A stretch of 64,000 bases of DNA from Isoetes taiwanensis. Lineage: Eukaryota; Streptophyta; Lycopodiopsida; Isoetales; Isoetaceae. Below the pieces are notes generated by a model that saw nothing but the letters and a program-made list of their open reading frames with translations, had not been told where the DNA came from and made no database searches. Positions 45,546-57,755 of this stretch are shown here, in pieces (the first letter of the stretch is position 1; every line of letters starts with the position of its first letter). Made by a program: the position numbers and the translations under genes. The stretch lies in contig JAJEKV010000006.1 of assembly GCA_021234155.1 (NCBI GenBank), positions 23,563,568-23,627,567 of the forward strand, in the 5' to 3' direction.

Positions 45546-46700
45546 TTATATTAACAAAATTTTACAAATATTTACAAGGTTCAAGGGCGCTTTCCTTGAT
45601 GTGTCCGGGCAAGATACATATCCCCGCCTCATGAGGGTAACCTCTTCGCTGCAACCGCAGTGTGCCGCTGAATCTTCAAAATGTTTCACCAAGTGGGCTT
45701 CGCCGCCTTCTTGCAAACACAAAGAATATCTCGCTCGCCACGCCGCATGTCCGTTGTATTCTTGAATGACTTCGCTGACCAGACGCCGGAACGGCCAAGA
45801 CGGGAATCGGGAGTCCCAGAATTTTTTCTCGAAGTGGCGGATCTCCTGAGTGCCCCGCCTTCCTCCCCCCGCTTCTTCTTGCTCCGCTTCTTCCCGGTGC
45901 TCGTGGGGGCCTTGGGTTTTGGGTGGAGGGGCTTTAGTGTCCTGCTCTTCGCCGGGTGCCCGCCAATCGCTCTCACCCTGCTCCCCGTAATAGGTGTTGT
46001 AGGCCTCCCACTTCGCCATATATGCTTGTGCTCCTCATTCTCTTCTCATAGACCTTTAAGGGGTCTATCACATAGGCTTCCCGGCCATGTCGGGGCCTTT
46101 GACCCTATCCCACGCTGGAAATGGTGGGGTTTTCACCGCCCGCCCTCCTCGCTCTTCTTGGGCCGCCTCGCTTGTACCTCTTCCTCTACAACCGGGGCTT
46201 TGAAGAGCTTGCCCTGCCAAGGGCCTCGCATAAGACGTAGTCTTGGTCCGAATCGTCGGTAGTGGGCGGGTCTCCTCCCGACGGCTCGTTGATGACCGGA
46301 CCTTCGGGCTCTCTTCCCAACCTTCACCAGCCTTCTTCTTGCTCGCCTTTGACGCCTTTGCCTCCTCTTCTTGGGTCCCCCGCCTTTCCCCGATCCTTTG
46401 ATCTCTGCCCCGGGCGGGCGCTTTGACTTCGTGATTTATGGACGCTGCTAGGCTGGCTCTTCCTCCGGTGAGTTCTCAAGGCCGGGCCGCCCTCTCCTCC
46501 TACCTGCTCCTCCCCCTTGTGTGGATCTCATCCGGGTTGTTCTTGGCCCATGGGTGGGTTCAATTGTTCTCTCGCCCTCCCGTGGGTTAAGGCCCCCGTG
46601 TTGCTCCTGGCCGCCACTTTCTCGCTCCCCGCCGCTCAATTTCATTGAGGGATTCGGCCATGACGCCCTACCATCGGCCTCCAAGATCTCAGATGGTCGC
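45546..46700 (-). pseudogene. ORF-H of element B: charged N-terminal region plus CENH3-like histone H3
   Basis: The frame 46019-45546 (157 codons) contains YMAKWEAYNTYY-like N-terminal sequence, an acidic stretch (HREEAEQEEAGGGRRG), then QEIRHFEKKFWDSRFPSWPF and RRLVSEVIQEYN (N-terminal helix and alpha1 of H3). A frame change follows; joining 'LQEGGEAHLVKHFEDSAA' (alpha2) and EEVTLMRRGYVSCPDTS (L2-alpha3) completes the fold up to about residue 140. RHF in the N-terminal helix and VTLMRRD in L2-alpha3 are residues typical of the centromeric variant CENH3. Upstream to 46.7 kb lies the start region (AESLNEIERR) and a long basic extension in broken frames. Position, upstream of ORF-X and gag, is the same as in element A. 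Confidence 0.8.
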
Positions 46701-46945
46701 CCCGTCCGGACTTCGACTCCTCGCCGACTAAGATCCGCCGACGCTGAGAAGGCGCTCCTAAGAATCCTATGAAAAGGCCTGAGATTACCGGGCGCCGGAG
46801 GATCCGGCTTCGTTTAGGCTTCCTTGGTACCGCTTTCGCGGGGCTATCATTTTTTCGGTTCGTCGATTGAGCTACGCCGTAAGATCGCCTTTGACAATAC
46901 GATAAGTTCTCGTAGGAAGAACGGAAAATGGGAGGGGTCCAGCTT

Positions 46946-46955
46946 CTATTTATAG
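46946..46955 (-). promoter_or_regulatory. Internal TATA box before ORF-H (element B)
   Basis: CTATAAATAG on the minus strand, preceded by the 'ttggccc' context seen again at 54175-54184 in element C. It lies between the hairpin repeats and the ORF-H start region. Confidence 0.6.
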
Positions 46956-47024
46956 GGCCAATTTTAGGTCAACTTTTTAAACTACCTTTTGGGTTGTCTA
47001 AGGCATCTAAAACACTTTTTTAGG

Positions 47025-47275
47025 TTCACACGCTATGCCTTCCAGCCCCATTCCTAGAATCTAGAAACCCGCCCCGGCGCCGACGCGGTGAGACATGGTG
47101 GGGCCCACTATTAAATTAACATGTAACATGCTAAATCTACTAATTTTAGCTTAAATTTAGAATTATCAAGATATTTTACCAGAATTTACAACTTTTTGGT
47201 GTCAGCCGAATGTTCAAGACGCTATGCCACCCGATTTCTAAAATGTAGAAATCATTCCGGCGCCGACGCGGTGAG
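47025..47275 (-). repeat. Hairpin repeat pair upstream of ORF-H (element B)
   Basis: Two units 184 bp apart. Cores: ATTCCTAGAATCTAGAAAC (47050-47068, one mismatch in the stem) and ATTTCTA-AAATG-TAGAAAT (47234-47252). Both are followed by 'cggcgccgacgcggtgagac'. This is the same unit as at 45.2-45.4 kb. Confidence 0.75.
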
Positions 47276-47471
47276 ACCAACCCTACTTTTTGATGTTGGC
47301 TCATCAATTTTAGTCTTTTTACGCTTCTATTCATTTTAACCTGCTACTAGCTTAAGATAAACTACAAAAAATGAGAAAAAAAAAAATTTTCTCATTTTTC
47401 GAGGTTTGAGGATCCTATCAAGTTAGTGCTACTGAACATGGCTGCTTTGCTCTTTGGTCTCCAAGAACATA

Positions 47472-47482
47472 GCTCGATACCA
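47472..47482 (-). promoter_or_regulatory. Primer-binding site of element B (initiator tRNA-Met type)
   Basis: On the minus strand TGGTATCGAGCTATGTTC follows the LTR directly. It matches the common plant primer site for initiator tRNA-Met (TGGTATCAGAGC) with one base missing. Element C has the same site at 54709-54720. Confidence 0.75.
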
Positions 47483-49179
47483 TCGGACGCCCCTACTACT
47501 GAGATACCTGCCCTCACCAGATACAAACGTGAGTTCATCCCCCATACCAGCTCCATGTTAATACAGGCTCTTCCACATGACACCGCAACCGCGGACGGGT
47601 TCCAAGTGGGAAGAGTGGAAGGGTCATTGCACCCCGCCTCCCTGTGGCCTACCTAGCCGCTGAAGGTAAAACATACATGTCGTAAGAAAGCACATACATC
47701 AACATCATATGACCATCACGAAGGATGGTCCTCCACATATCTCAGATAGACAAAGATCAAGACATCACATAGGGAATCCTACCAAGGCCTGCACTCAAAG
47801 GGATGGACCGACAAGCTTGGGTCTCCGTGAGTTCATTGCGCATTTAATTCATGGCAATGGATTTACCGGCATAAGAACATGGCCTAGGGTTGTCCACTCC
47901 ATCCGGGCCTCTCCCCGCGGCACACTTTTGCAGTAGGTTGAAAAGTGTTGGGACTCGATCAGAGCCCTCACGGATGCATAGCCAAGGGGCTATATCCCCG
48001 GGTTACATCTCCCCGGCCGGGATGGGGCGTGTAGGATCTCTCCCCCGCAGATCTACAATGTCAACTAAGGTGACTAGAGGGCCACCGCCTTTAACGGACT
48101 TGAACTCAATGGAAGGTCATATTCACCACCTCACTTAGTAAATGGAGCTCCATGCCTTGCCCACACGCTAGTTGGCAAGCCATTAGACCTAGTCACAAAG
48201 GGACCCCAAGGTACTTACACACCGTAGGGTCGCTCAAGAATCAACATGAACCTCCTTATAAGCCGGCCCCGCCCCTTCACCCACAAACTGTGTGTGGCTT
48301 TTTGCACAGTCGCGATCTACAAAGGTGCTAGAGAGGCTACTCTAGGAGCATCAACTACAAAGCTTTTAGGTCTCTACCCCCTTCCCAATACAAGGAGTTC
48401 ACAGAGATACATCATCCATATACATCACGTAAGAACTAAAGAACAAGATCTAATCTATATCATAGAGTTAGGTTCTTTAGTTAGAATCGCTATCTAGAGT
48501 TCTAGAGGGCTGCTATGGGCAATCTAATAGGCTAAACCTAACGATTCAATGCCTAAAATAGGGTTTAGACTATCTAATTGGCCAAATACCTGATCCTTGA
48601 GGGGCTCCTCCCCGACCGAAGCCTCCACCATCCCGGCAAAACGCCAACCCAGAGAAACTAAGGATGCAATTCTCCCAAGCAGAAGTTCGATGCGCTTTAC
48701 CGCTGAGGCAGCCAAAACAGAGTTCAAAGCCCTAAAAATCTAAAAATTAGGTTAGTTAGGGTTTCCAACCCTATATAGACAAGGGGGGTTAGGGTTTCCA
48801 CTATCCCCTTTGGCATGTGGGATAATTGGTAATGGGCCCACTTGCCTTTAAGGGCTGGGGTGGCCAAATGTGCCCACATGGAAATGTGTGCACATGTGCT
48901 CAATGAATGTGTACATTGGAAAATGTGCACATTGAAAATTGCACACATTTTACCTATGGGTATGGCCCACTTGGCATCAAGTGGCTACATGGAAATGTGT
49001 GCCCACATTAATGTGTACATTGAAAATGTGCACATTAATACTAATGCACATTCTAGCAAGTTGCCCCCAGGGCTACCCACTTGGTTATACGCTACGTACA
49101 CGCCAACGGTGGGAGGTGGTACGCGCGATTTGGCAAGATAATATACGCCCCGGAGCGATAAATGCGGCCGAACGCCACA
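47483..49179 (-). repeat. LTR (iv), shared by elements B and C (1697 bp)
   Basis: The right end is aacgccaca (minus TGTGGCGTT). The left end touches the element B primer site. It serves as 5' LTR of B and 3' LTR of C. It is close to LTRs (iii) and (v) through the TATA box, the 'acatggaaatgtgtg' block (48.88-49.03 kb) and the purine-rich tail. There is no polypurine tract or 3' UTR on its right; it joins gag directly. Confidence 0.75.
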
Positions 49180-50430
49180 TCCTATGGCCCACGACTGGAA
49201 GCACACAGGCTAAAATTTGCTTTTCTATGCACTCTGCCTCTTTTCGCCAGGCATTGCTTGCAAAAGATTGCCTTTGCTTTGGAGTAGTTTGACCTTTCAC
49301 CTTGTCCTTGAAGGACACGCACTTCTTCTCCTATGTTGCTTCCCACTGGTTCCCCTACCATATTGTGTTCCATTTGGACTGGGTTGCTGCCACTGGGGCT
49401 ATATAGCTTCTGTCGCCTTGCCTTTCTCTGGAAATCTTCTTTGCTTGTGCCAGCTATTAGGGGTCGACCCTTGCAAGCTTATAGCCTTGGATTACGCTTC
49501 GATCGCGTCCTAGGGTTTATTGCTCTCACAAGCTTCGCGGATCTCCTCATTCAGCCCCTCGATATAGCTTTCTCTTGCATGCTTCTCTCCCAACCCGGCT
49601 TATCTGACCTTAGCCTCATGAATTCCTCGTATATTTAGGGCTGATTTGTTGCCTTCTTTGCAACACAGTAAAGCTGTTGCATCATCTTTGGACTTATGTT
49701 CCTTGGAGCGTAATGAAACGAAGGCTTTAGCAAACTTCTGAACTTACAAGCATCCACAGCAAGCCGTGTGCCTTTGCATACCCCTTCCACCAAATTCGAG
49801 GCGGCTCCTTTCAAGTTGGGCATTTGCAACTCTCTGCCTTTGTCCTTATCCTTCATGCCATAAGCATTTCCGTTACTTCGCTCATTTCGTCCGATATGCC
49901 TCTGCTTCCAATCGACACTGTTCTCCCACGAGAACTGTTCCGATTCAGGCCTTCCATACATTGCCCAGTGCGGAATCTACCTTCTTCTGGTAGTCGGAGG
50001 CCCTGGTATCTCTTTGTCGTCCCTCTGGGGTGTTCCTCTGCCTTCCCTCTGTTGGTTCCTGAGCCTGCTCTTCCTCTTCCTCAGAGTCGGAGTCTGAGTC
50101 TGAACTTGAGTCGGAAGATTCCGGACTGGGGGATCTCCTTCTCTTGCTCCTCTTCTTGTCCCTTCCTTCCCTCCGAGCTGATGCTTGCGGCAACTGAGCA
50201 TTGCCCACCGAACCTACTCACTGCTTTGCGGACGGTAATGCCTTTATCTGCTCCCGGATCCGTCCTTATCTGGGCTATCTCACGCTCTGGGGGTCATGGG
50301 TTCCCTATCTTCAAATAGGTTCCTTCTTGGGGTAGTGCAGGCGGGGTTTGCTCTTCTATAAGGTCTCGCGTTAATGGTTCCCCTGGCGCTTAGCCCTCTG
50401 GCTGCATCCCGCAAGTGATTAATGGCTATA
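49180..50430 (-). pseudogene. Truncated gag of element C, fused to LTR (iv)
   Basis: The sequence after 49179 (cctatggcccacgactggaa) matches gag interior of element B at about 41932. From there it is co-linear with B gag to the Ser/Glu-rich N-terminal part (SSDSSSDSDSDSEEEEEQAQ, 50130-50070). So protease, RT, integrase, 3' UTR and polypurine tract of element C have been deleted between gag and its 3' LTR. Confidence 0.7.
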
Positions 50431-50574
50431 TGGTTAGTTCCATTTGTTCTCTTGCATTGTTTATGTTTGTTGGTATAATTGTGGGGCAACATACATCAAT
50501 AAAACATTTAAAGTGCAAGGGAATTGTGTTTATATATCATGTAATATTTTAGGTACAAAAAGTCTCAGGGATCA

Positions 50575-52160
50575 AAGAGTCTAACTATTCTTGAAATCAG
50601 CCCGGTAAGGCGGGTTGTCTTCAAAGAAACTTCTTAACTTGGGCGTCCCTACTGAGTGACCCAAGTTCACGATGATGCTATTTGGCGAGCCTCCACGGAT
50701 GGCTCTCACCGGGTCTTCTACCTACGATTAGGATGTAAGGGCCATGATCCTTTGCTAATCTCCCACGGCGTCGGTGGGGATGGCGAAAGTCGAAGAGGTC
50801 AAGTGCCATTGCCCTCTTGACTAAAGGCGGCATAGTCGACATTTTTGCTATTGAGCATGCTGTAGAAGCAGAGTGCAATCGGCATAAACACTCCTTCTTA
50901 AGCCTCTGGGGTGAACTTGCGGTGGATTACGCTATTCTCCCCATCCATCAGCGATGGTAAGTAGTACACGCGACTTTGTCGTTGTGTATTATTAAGCCGA
51001 AGTTTCTCAAGCTTGTTTGGCCTCCGGCTACGTGGCCCGGTACTTTCGTCGACCTCTACTTGATGAGCTCCCTGTAGTCTTCTTCAATTGTCTTGTCGAG
51101 CCTCCACGAGGTCGATTCCTTCTCCTTTTGGCAAGGGTGATATTGGAGGACCCGGCATTAGGATACTCGTGGTCTTCCCACGGATCCCCATCTGCTCTTG
51201 GAGGCGAGGAACTCCTCCTCTGTTGGCGACTCCCTCGTCCATCAATTGCACGATCTTTGCTATAAGCACGGATGTAGGAGGTCGTCTCCCACAATGTAGG
51301 TGTCGGACTCCCTCACTTGGGCGGGGAAGTCGATGCTCCCAGGGCGATGAAGTCGTCGAGTCGATCTGTCATTTGTGGTGGAGTAGTTAGATCCAACTGA
51401 GCTCCCTCTCCTACATTAGGGAGGTTGGATGTCGGCGGGTAGATACTCCTCTCCATCGATGATGATAGGGGCTAGGCTTGTGATGCCTAGCCCAAGTGGG
51501 GGGAACAACTTCGATGCCTGTTGTCTGCTCAAAGTTGATCAGCTCTGCTCTCCTTGGCGCCGTTCTTCGTCAGAGTCGAGCTCCGTGTATCCTTAGTCGT
51601 CCGACTCTTCTTCGTCTTCTCTTGCTTCTGTTCTTGTTGATGTCTTTGCGGCATTTGCCCTTCCTTACGCTTTCGGCTATGGGGTCTACCTCCATCGGAG
51701 GGATAGAGTTGCCCCCATCGGGTTCTCCGGCGGTGGGATAAGAAGATGGCTAGAGGCGTGGTGTGCGAAAGTACTTGTCTGTTGGCTGTCCGGGGACCAT
51801 GTAATCGAGGTAGCCTCTGCTTTATTAGTCAAGTACTTGGCGATGTTGGGGACATCGCCCAAAGGCCTTTCTTGAAGGGCGGTGAGGAGCGAAGTATCCT
51901 ATGCAAGGGGGACTTGGACAAGGGAGGGTCCTACCCTAGCACTGAAATTCATTAGCACACTGCCTATATCTTTGGGGTTGCGTTCAGCGTAGCTTGGATG
52001 TCAATTTCTTTCACAAAGACTTGGAAGATGTCATTGACATCTGCCTCAGTGGCATGGGCACTGGCGCTGTACCATCGTCCGAAATCAGCAGTGGCCATTG
52101 ATCTAGCAAGGAAGGGAGTATCAAACGGATGCAGAAGCGCCTCGGGGAGCTGAAAAGATC
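50575..52160 (-). pseudogene. ORF-X of element C
   Basis: Co-linear with ORF-X of B. N-terminal part: HPFDTPFLARSMATADFGRW, then EADVNDIFQVFVKEIDIQAT (52130-51970). Middle: LAPIIIDGEEYLPADI-like segment near 51460. C-terminal part: PLVKRAMALDLFDFRHPHRR and LAKDHGPYILIVGRRPGE (50830-50690). Broken frames. The segment from D-V-N-D-I-F to D-I-Q-A-T matches D-I-N-S-L-F...D-V-E-A-T of element D, which shows constraint on the protein. Function unknown. Confidence 0.6.
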
Positions 52161-52210
52161 GCCTAAGCGTTGGGGAGCAAATTTGCGGGGTGCCAATTGA
52201 AATGGGGAAC

Positions 52211-52220
52211 TTATTTATAG
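52211..52220 (-). promoter_or_regulatory. Internal TATA box before ORF-X (element C)
   Basis: CTATAAATAA on the minus strand in the same 'ccc..tttctataaataagttcccc' context as element B. Confidence 0.55.
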
Positions 52221-52394
52221 AAAGGGGAAAACCCTAATTTTGGGATAACCTAGATTTTACTGATATTAGGTAATTCTGATCTATTAAGGGATGCAATTGC
52301 AAGTTTGAAGACTATTTCTAGAGTTTGAGCATGCTAGGGAGAGCAACTGAACCTATTGTGCAATTTGGGGATCATTTGGTGATGACATGGTACG

Positions 52395-52665
52395 GGGTCT
52401 CATCGTTTAGCCCGACCCGATTTCTAAAATGTAGAAATCGTCTGGCAGGCGCGTGTGAGACATGGGTCCCTAATTGGGCTAGGATTACTCAATTTAGGTG
52501 ATCTAAGGCTGTAATTCTACTAATCTCATCGAGTTAGGCAGAATTGACCCCTTACTTAGTCGATTTGGAGCTGTTTTGGGCATTTTTGGGCATGGTCTCA
52601 CCGTTTTCCCGGCCCGATTTCTAAAATGTAGAAATGCGTCTGGCGGCGGCGTGTGAGACATCGTC
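52395..52665 (-). repeat. Hairpin repeat pair between ORF-H and ORF-X (element C)
   Basis: Cores at 52420-52438 and 52617-52635, 197 bp apart, both ATTTCTA-AAATG-TAGAAAT. The second is bracketed by ggtctcaccg on one side and gtgtgagac on the other, so the full hairpin spans about 65 bases. Confidence 0.75.
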
Positions 52666-52804
52666 TCAATTTTGCTCCAAACTCCAATTTAATTAAAAGC
52701 GAAGGCTAGGGATCGATATCTTGACCTATCTAAAGCTGGTTTTGGACACTTTATTTCATAAAATTTTCTTTATATTAACAAAATTTTACATGAGTCATTT
52801 ACAA

Positions 52805-53900
52805 GGTTCAAAGGCGTTCTCCCTTGATGTGTATGCGGCAAGATACATATCACGCCTCATGAGGGTAACCCTCTTGGCGTGCCTTTGTGCGGGCCGTTGA
52901 ATCTTCAAAATGTTTCACCAAGTGGGCTTGGCGCCTCTTGCAAACCACGAACATCTCGTCACATCGCAGCGCATGTCCGTGTTGTATTCTTGAATGACCC
53001 ATGGGACCCGGTGTTTGGAGCGGCGCCGCGAGGGAATCGAGGGCAGTAGTAACTTTTACGGAAGTGGCGGATCTCCTTGAGTGCCACAATCTTCCTCTGT
53101 TTCTTCTTGCTCCTCTTCTTCCGGGTGCTTTCGTGGGGCCTTGGGTTTTGGTGGAGGGGCTTTAGTGTCGGCTCTTAGTCCGGTGCCGCCCGATCGTTCT
53201 CACCGGTGCTCACGGTAATAGGTGTTGTAGGCCTCCCACTTAGCCATATATGCGTTGTGCTCCCTCATTCTCTTCTCATAGACCTTTAAAGGGGTCTATC
53301 CGTGAAGCTTCCAGCTTGCGGCCGTGGGGCCTTGACCCTATCCCACGTCGGAAATGGTGGGGGCTTAGCCACTGCCCGGCCTCCTCACTGCTCTTGGGCG
53401 TGCGCTTTCGTGCACCTCTTCCTCTACAACCGGGGCTTTGAAGAGCTTCGCCCGTCTGCGCCCGGCACGTAGTCTTGGTCGAATGTCGTCGGTGGTGGGC
53501 GGGGTCTCCCCTCCCGCGGCTCGTTGATGGCCAGGACCTTGGCTCTCTTCCCAACCTTCACCCGCTTCCTCTTGCACTTGGCGGCCTTGGCCCTCCTCTT
53601 CTTGGGTCCCCGGCGTCTTCACGATCCTTTGATCTCTGCTCCGTGGCTCTTTGACCGTGCCTTGTGGGCCCAAGCGTGCTAATCGGCCTCTTCCTCGGGG
53701 GGTGAGTTACGGCGGTGCTGCTGCTCCTCTCCCTACACTGCTCTTCTGCCGGGTGGATCTCATCTGGGGTTGTTCTTGGCCTATGGGTGGGTTCGCTGTT
53801 CCCTCTGCTCCTCACGTGGGTTGGCGTCCCCTTGGTGTTGCTCAGCTGCTGCTCACTTTACGCCTCACGCGTTCAATTTCATTGAGGATCGCTCATGGCG
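52805..53900 (-). pseudogene. ORF-H of element C: CENH3-like histone H3 with long extension
   Basis: Near 53115-53060 the minus strand reads KKRSKKKQRKIVALKEIRHF, a basic linker followed by the H3 N-terminal helix with the CENH3-type VALKEIRHF. After frame changes: VIQEYNTDMRCD (53000-52960), AHLVKHFEDSTA (alpha2, 52930-52890) and RVTLMRRDMYLA (L2-alpha3, 52875-52835). Upstream to 53.9 kb is a long charged extension in open but unrecognised frames (for example PTHRPRTTPDEIHPAEEQ). Element B shares the same architecture. Together the two copies allow most of the H3 fold to be traced, though neither reads through. Confidence 0.8.
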
Positions 53901-54174
53901 TCGGCGTCGTCCTCCAAGATCTACGTATGGTGGCTCTGTCCGACCACGATTCCTCGCTTCGGCGAAGATCGTCGGCGGAGAAAGCGTTCGAAGAATCCTA
54001 TGAACAAAGGCGGGCGCGGCTGGCTGGAGGATCGCTTGCTAGGCTTCCTTGCGATGCAGCCCGTGCGGGCCATCATTTTTCGGTTAAATCGATTGGAGCT
54101 CTGGCGCCGGAAGATCGCCTTGACAATCTGGCGAAGTTCTCGGGAAGAGCGGGGGAAAATGGGAGGGGTCGGTT

Positions 54175-54184
54175 CTATTTATAG
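54175..54184 (-). promoter_or_regulatory. Internal TATA box before ORF-H (element C)
   Basis: CTATAAATAG on the minus strand, same context as 46946-46955. Confidence 0.55.
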
Positions 54185-54259
54185 GGCCAATTTTAGGTCA
54201 ACTTTTAAACTACCTTTTGGGTTGTCTAAGGCATCTAAAACACTTAATTAAGCAAGGTC

Positions 54260-54515
54260 TCACCGCGTTAAGCCCCGGCCCGATTCCTAGAATCTAGAAA
54301 CTTTGTCTGGCGGGCGTGTGAGACATGGTGGGGCCCACTATTAAATTAACATGTAACATGCTAAATCTACTAATTCTTAGCTTAAATTTAGAATTATCAA
54401 GATATTTTTCTTTGTAATTTACAACTTTTTTTGGTGTCAAAATTTGAATGTCTGCATACGTTAAGCCCGGCCCGATTTCTAAAATGTAGAAATCGTCTGG
54501 CTGGCGTGTGAACCA
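54260..54515 (-). repeat. Hairpin repeat pair upstream of ORF-H (element C)
   Basis: Cores at 54283-54301 (ATTCCTAG-type) and 54475-54493 (ATTTCTA-AAATG-TAGAAAT), 192 bp apart. The first has outer arms ggtctcaccgcg and cgtgtgagac. The order of core types is the same as in element B. Confidence 0.75.
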
Positions 54516-54708
54516 CCCTACTTTGATGTTGGCTCATCAATTTTTAGTCTTTTTTTCGTTTCTATTCTTTTTAAGCTGTTACTAGCTTAGCATAAACTAC
54601 AAAAATGAAAAAAAAATTTCTCATTTTTTTTAGGGGTTTGAGGATCCTATCAAGTTAGTGCTCTTTGGGAACATGGCGATTAGCTTGCTCTTGGTCTCCA
54701 AGAACATA

Positions 54709-54720
54709 GCTCGATACCCT
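54709..54720 (-). promoter_or_regulatory. Primer-binding site of element C
   Basis: Minus strand GGTATCGAGCTATGTTCTTG, as in element B, directly beside the left end of LTR (v). Confidence 0.65.
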
Positions 54721-54721
54721 T

Positions 54722-56391
54722 TGTGGCGTCCCCTTCTGGTTATCACGGTGCCCTCGCAGTATACAAACAGGAAGTTCATCCCCATACCAGCTCCATGCTA
54801 ATGAGGGGCCCTCCACGCTGACCTTTACCCAGCCGTGGCGGGTTCCGGTGGGAAGAGTGGAAGGGTCATTACACCGTCTCCCTCGGGGCCTACCTAGGCT
54901 GCGGGCGTAAACATACATGTCGTGCTTAGCACATACATCAACATCATATGACCATCGCGAAGGATGGTCCTCCACATATCTGCATAGACAAGATCGGCCA
55001 CATCACATAGGGAATCCTACCCAAGGCTCGGACTCAAAGGGATGGTGGCGGCTTGGTCTCGAGTTCATTAGAGGCAAATTCATGGCAATGGATTTGGGTG
55101 GCATAAGAACATGGCATAGGGTTGTCCACTCCATCCGCCCCTCACATTGCACACTTTGCGAGTAGGTTGAAAAGTGTTGGGACTGGCTTGTCGCCCGGAT
55201 GCATAGCCAAGGGCTATATCTGGGTTACATCTCCCGGTTCGATGGGGCGGTAGGGATTTCTCCCTCGAGAGATCTACAATCTTGACTCAAGGTGACTAGA
55301 GGGCCAGCGCGTATTCCGACTTGAACTCAATGGAAGGTCATATTCACCACCTCGCAGTCGAGCCCATGCCTTGCCCACCGCGGTGGCAAACCATTAGACC
55401 CTAGTCACGGTGACCCCGGCAGTCTTTACACACCGGAGAACTTTAGTTCAAGAGTCGAGGACATGAACCTCCTTATAAGCCCGGTCGGCCCTTCACCCAC
55501 AACCGGGTGTGGCTCTTGTGCCTGGCAGCATCTACGGTGTGCTAGAGAGGCTACTCTAGGAGCATCAACTACCAAGCTTTGGGTCTCTACCCCCTTCCCA
55601 ATACAAAGGAGTTCCACCCGAGAGATACATCATCCATATACATCACGGAGAAGAACTAAAGAACAAGATCTAATCTATATCATAGAGTTAGGTTCTTTAG
55701 TTAGAATCTATATCTAGAGTTCTAGAGAGGGCTGCTATGGGCAATCTAATAGGCTAAACCCTCTTGATTCAATGCCTAAAATAGGGTTTAGACTATCTAA
55801 TTGGCCAAATACACGATCCTTGAGGGGCTCCTCGACTGAGCTCGACCATCCTGGCAAAACTCGAATCTCGAGAAACTAAGGATGTAATTCTCCCAAGCAG
55901 AGTGCGGGATGCGGTTTTGGGCTGTTGAGGCAGCCAAAAGCGAGTAGCTGAAACCCTAAAATCGAAAATTAGGTTAGTTAGGGTTTCCTACCCTATATAG
56001 ACAAGGGGGTGGCTAGGGTTTCCAATTATCCCCTTTTGGCATGTGGGATAATTGGTAATGGGCCCACTTGCCTTTAAGGGCTAGGTGGCCAAATGTGCCC
56101 ACATGGAAATGTGTGCACATTAATGAATGTGTACATTGGAAAATGTGCACATCACTTGCACCTATGGGTATGGCCCACTTGGCATCAAGTGGCCACATGG
56201 AAATGTGTGCCCACATTAATGTGTACATTGGAAAATGTGCACATTAATACTAATGCACATTCTTAGCAAGTTGCCCCCCTAGGGCTACCCACTTGGCTAT
56301 CACGTTGGCGTACCGTCAATCGAGGTGGCGTTATGCGGCGTGGCGTGGCGATTACAATATAGTCACGGGGCGCGCATTATCGCGAAACGTC
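54722..56391 (-). repeat. LTR (v), shared by elements C and D (~1.67 kb)
   Basis: The left end TGTGGCGTCCCC (minus ...ACGCCACA) is the best preserved LTR terminus. The right end near 56391 is degraded (gcgaaacgtca). It has the TATA box at 55993-56000 and the 'acatggaaatgtgtgcac' block at 56.10-56.25 kb. It is 5' LTR of C and 3' LTR of D. The element D polypurine tract and almost all of its 3' UTR are missing: the sequence jumps to the equivalent of 38270. Confidence 0.75.
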
Positions 56392-57755
56392 ATCATCGGT
56401 AACAACGCATGCAACCCATACCTAGCATAAAGGTGCATCGTAGATTAATCTTAACACAATTAATCTAACACACAAATCGACATGCGAGGCCGATTTCTTG
56501 GGTGTCGATGTGGATTACTTCGGTTGACCCAACCTTTGCATTGCTCCATGAACTCGAGTCTTGTTTACGAAGATCTGTTTCAAGTACCCACGTGGCGTCT
56601 TCCACTGGTAAGTGCTTCCACTTTACAAGGTATTGGAGAAATTTTGACCTTCTTGTCTTCTTATAAGATCTGTTAGGAGGGACTTAGGGACGATTTCAAG
56701 GTGCTCGTCCGTCATTTCCAATAACTCATTAGCCTCCAATACTTCCTCCAGTTAGGGGGTGTGCCTCTTTAGGAGACTTCGTGGAAAACGTTATGGATTT
56801 TTTAGATGGTTGGGAGTTCCAATTTGTAGGATTGGGTACCTACTCTTTTGATTATCTCGAAAGGACCAGCCCATCTTGGAGCAAGCTTCTTGCAATTGCC
56901 GATCGCGGAGCTTGGCCCTTCACCTTGATCTTCAACCATACTTTGTCTCCCAACTTAAATTCTCTTCTGTCCCTATGCTTATCGGGCTATGCTTTTCTGC
57001 GCTTCTTCTTTGCTAGGAGATATCCTCTCACCTCCTCCACCAAATCTTGCATCTCCGAAAGCATCTGCTGGGAGACCTCTACCTTGGACACAGGATTGTG
57101 CCAAGTATCCGGGGTAAGACACTGATACCCGTAATTGACCATAAAAGGACTCATCTGCGGCGACTCTGCTTTTTGTGCCGTTGTATGCTAACTCTACTAA
57201 GTGGATGAAATCATCCCACTTAGATTGCTTGTTCCATACATAACTTCTTAACATATCTTCGATAATCCCGCTTTGTTCTCTCGTCTCGACCATCTGTTTG
57301 GGGATGATATGCCGTGCTCATTGAGAGCTTGCGGATGGTGGTGAATAGGTCCCGCCAAAAGGCACTCATGAGCTTGAGTCCCTATTCAAATTATCTCCCC
57401 GGTGGCATGCCATGGAGTCCAAAATTTCCTTAACAAATAGATTGGCCATTATCTAGAGCGTGTTGTTGCCTGCCGCATCTGCACAAAGTGTGCCATCTTT
57501 GACAACTTATCTACTACCACCATCAAGGCCCTTGCCCTTGGCATTCTTGGGAGCCCTATAATAAAGTCCATACTTATTACCTCCCACTTAGCGTTTGGAA
57601 CGGGCAATGGTTCCAAAGCACACTCGGAATTACGTAGTCGTTCCGCCTTTGTCAGCCGGCATATCGACACTCTCGAATATACCTTGCTATTTCTTTTTCT
57701 TCATGCCGGGCCGAGTCATTTTGCTTAATTTTTGAAGTATGTCTTCATGAACCCC
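56392..57755 (-). pseudogene. Element D integrase with chromodomain
   Basis: Chromodomain region around 56540-56640, read as FLQYLVKWKHLPVEDATW-like sequence in shifted frames, close to HAWVLKKDL of B. Integrase C-terminal and core: RSYVWNKQSKWDDFIHLVEL (57260-57190), PNAKWEVISMDFIIGLP (57600-57550), [15 protein letters not shown]. Histone-reading chromodomain as in A and B. Fewer breaks than B. Confidence 0.8.
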
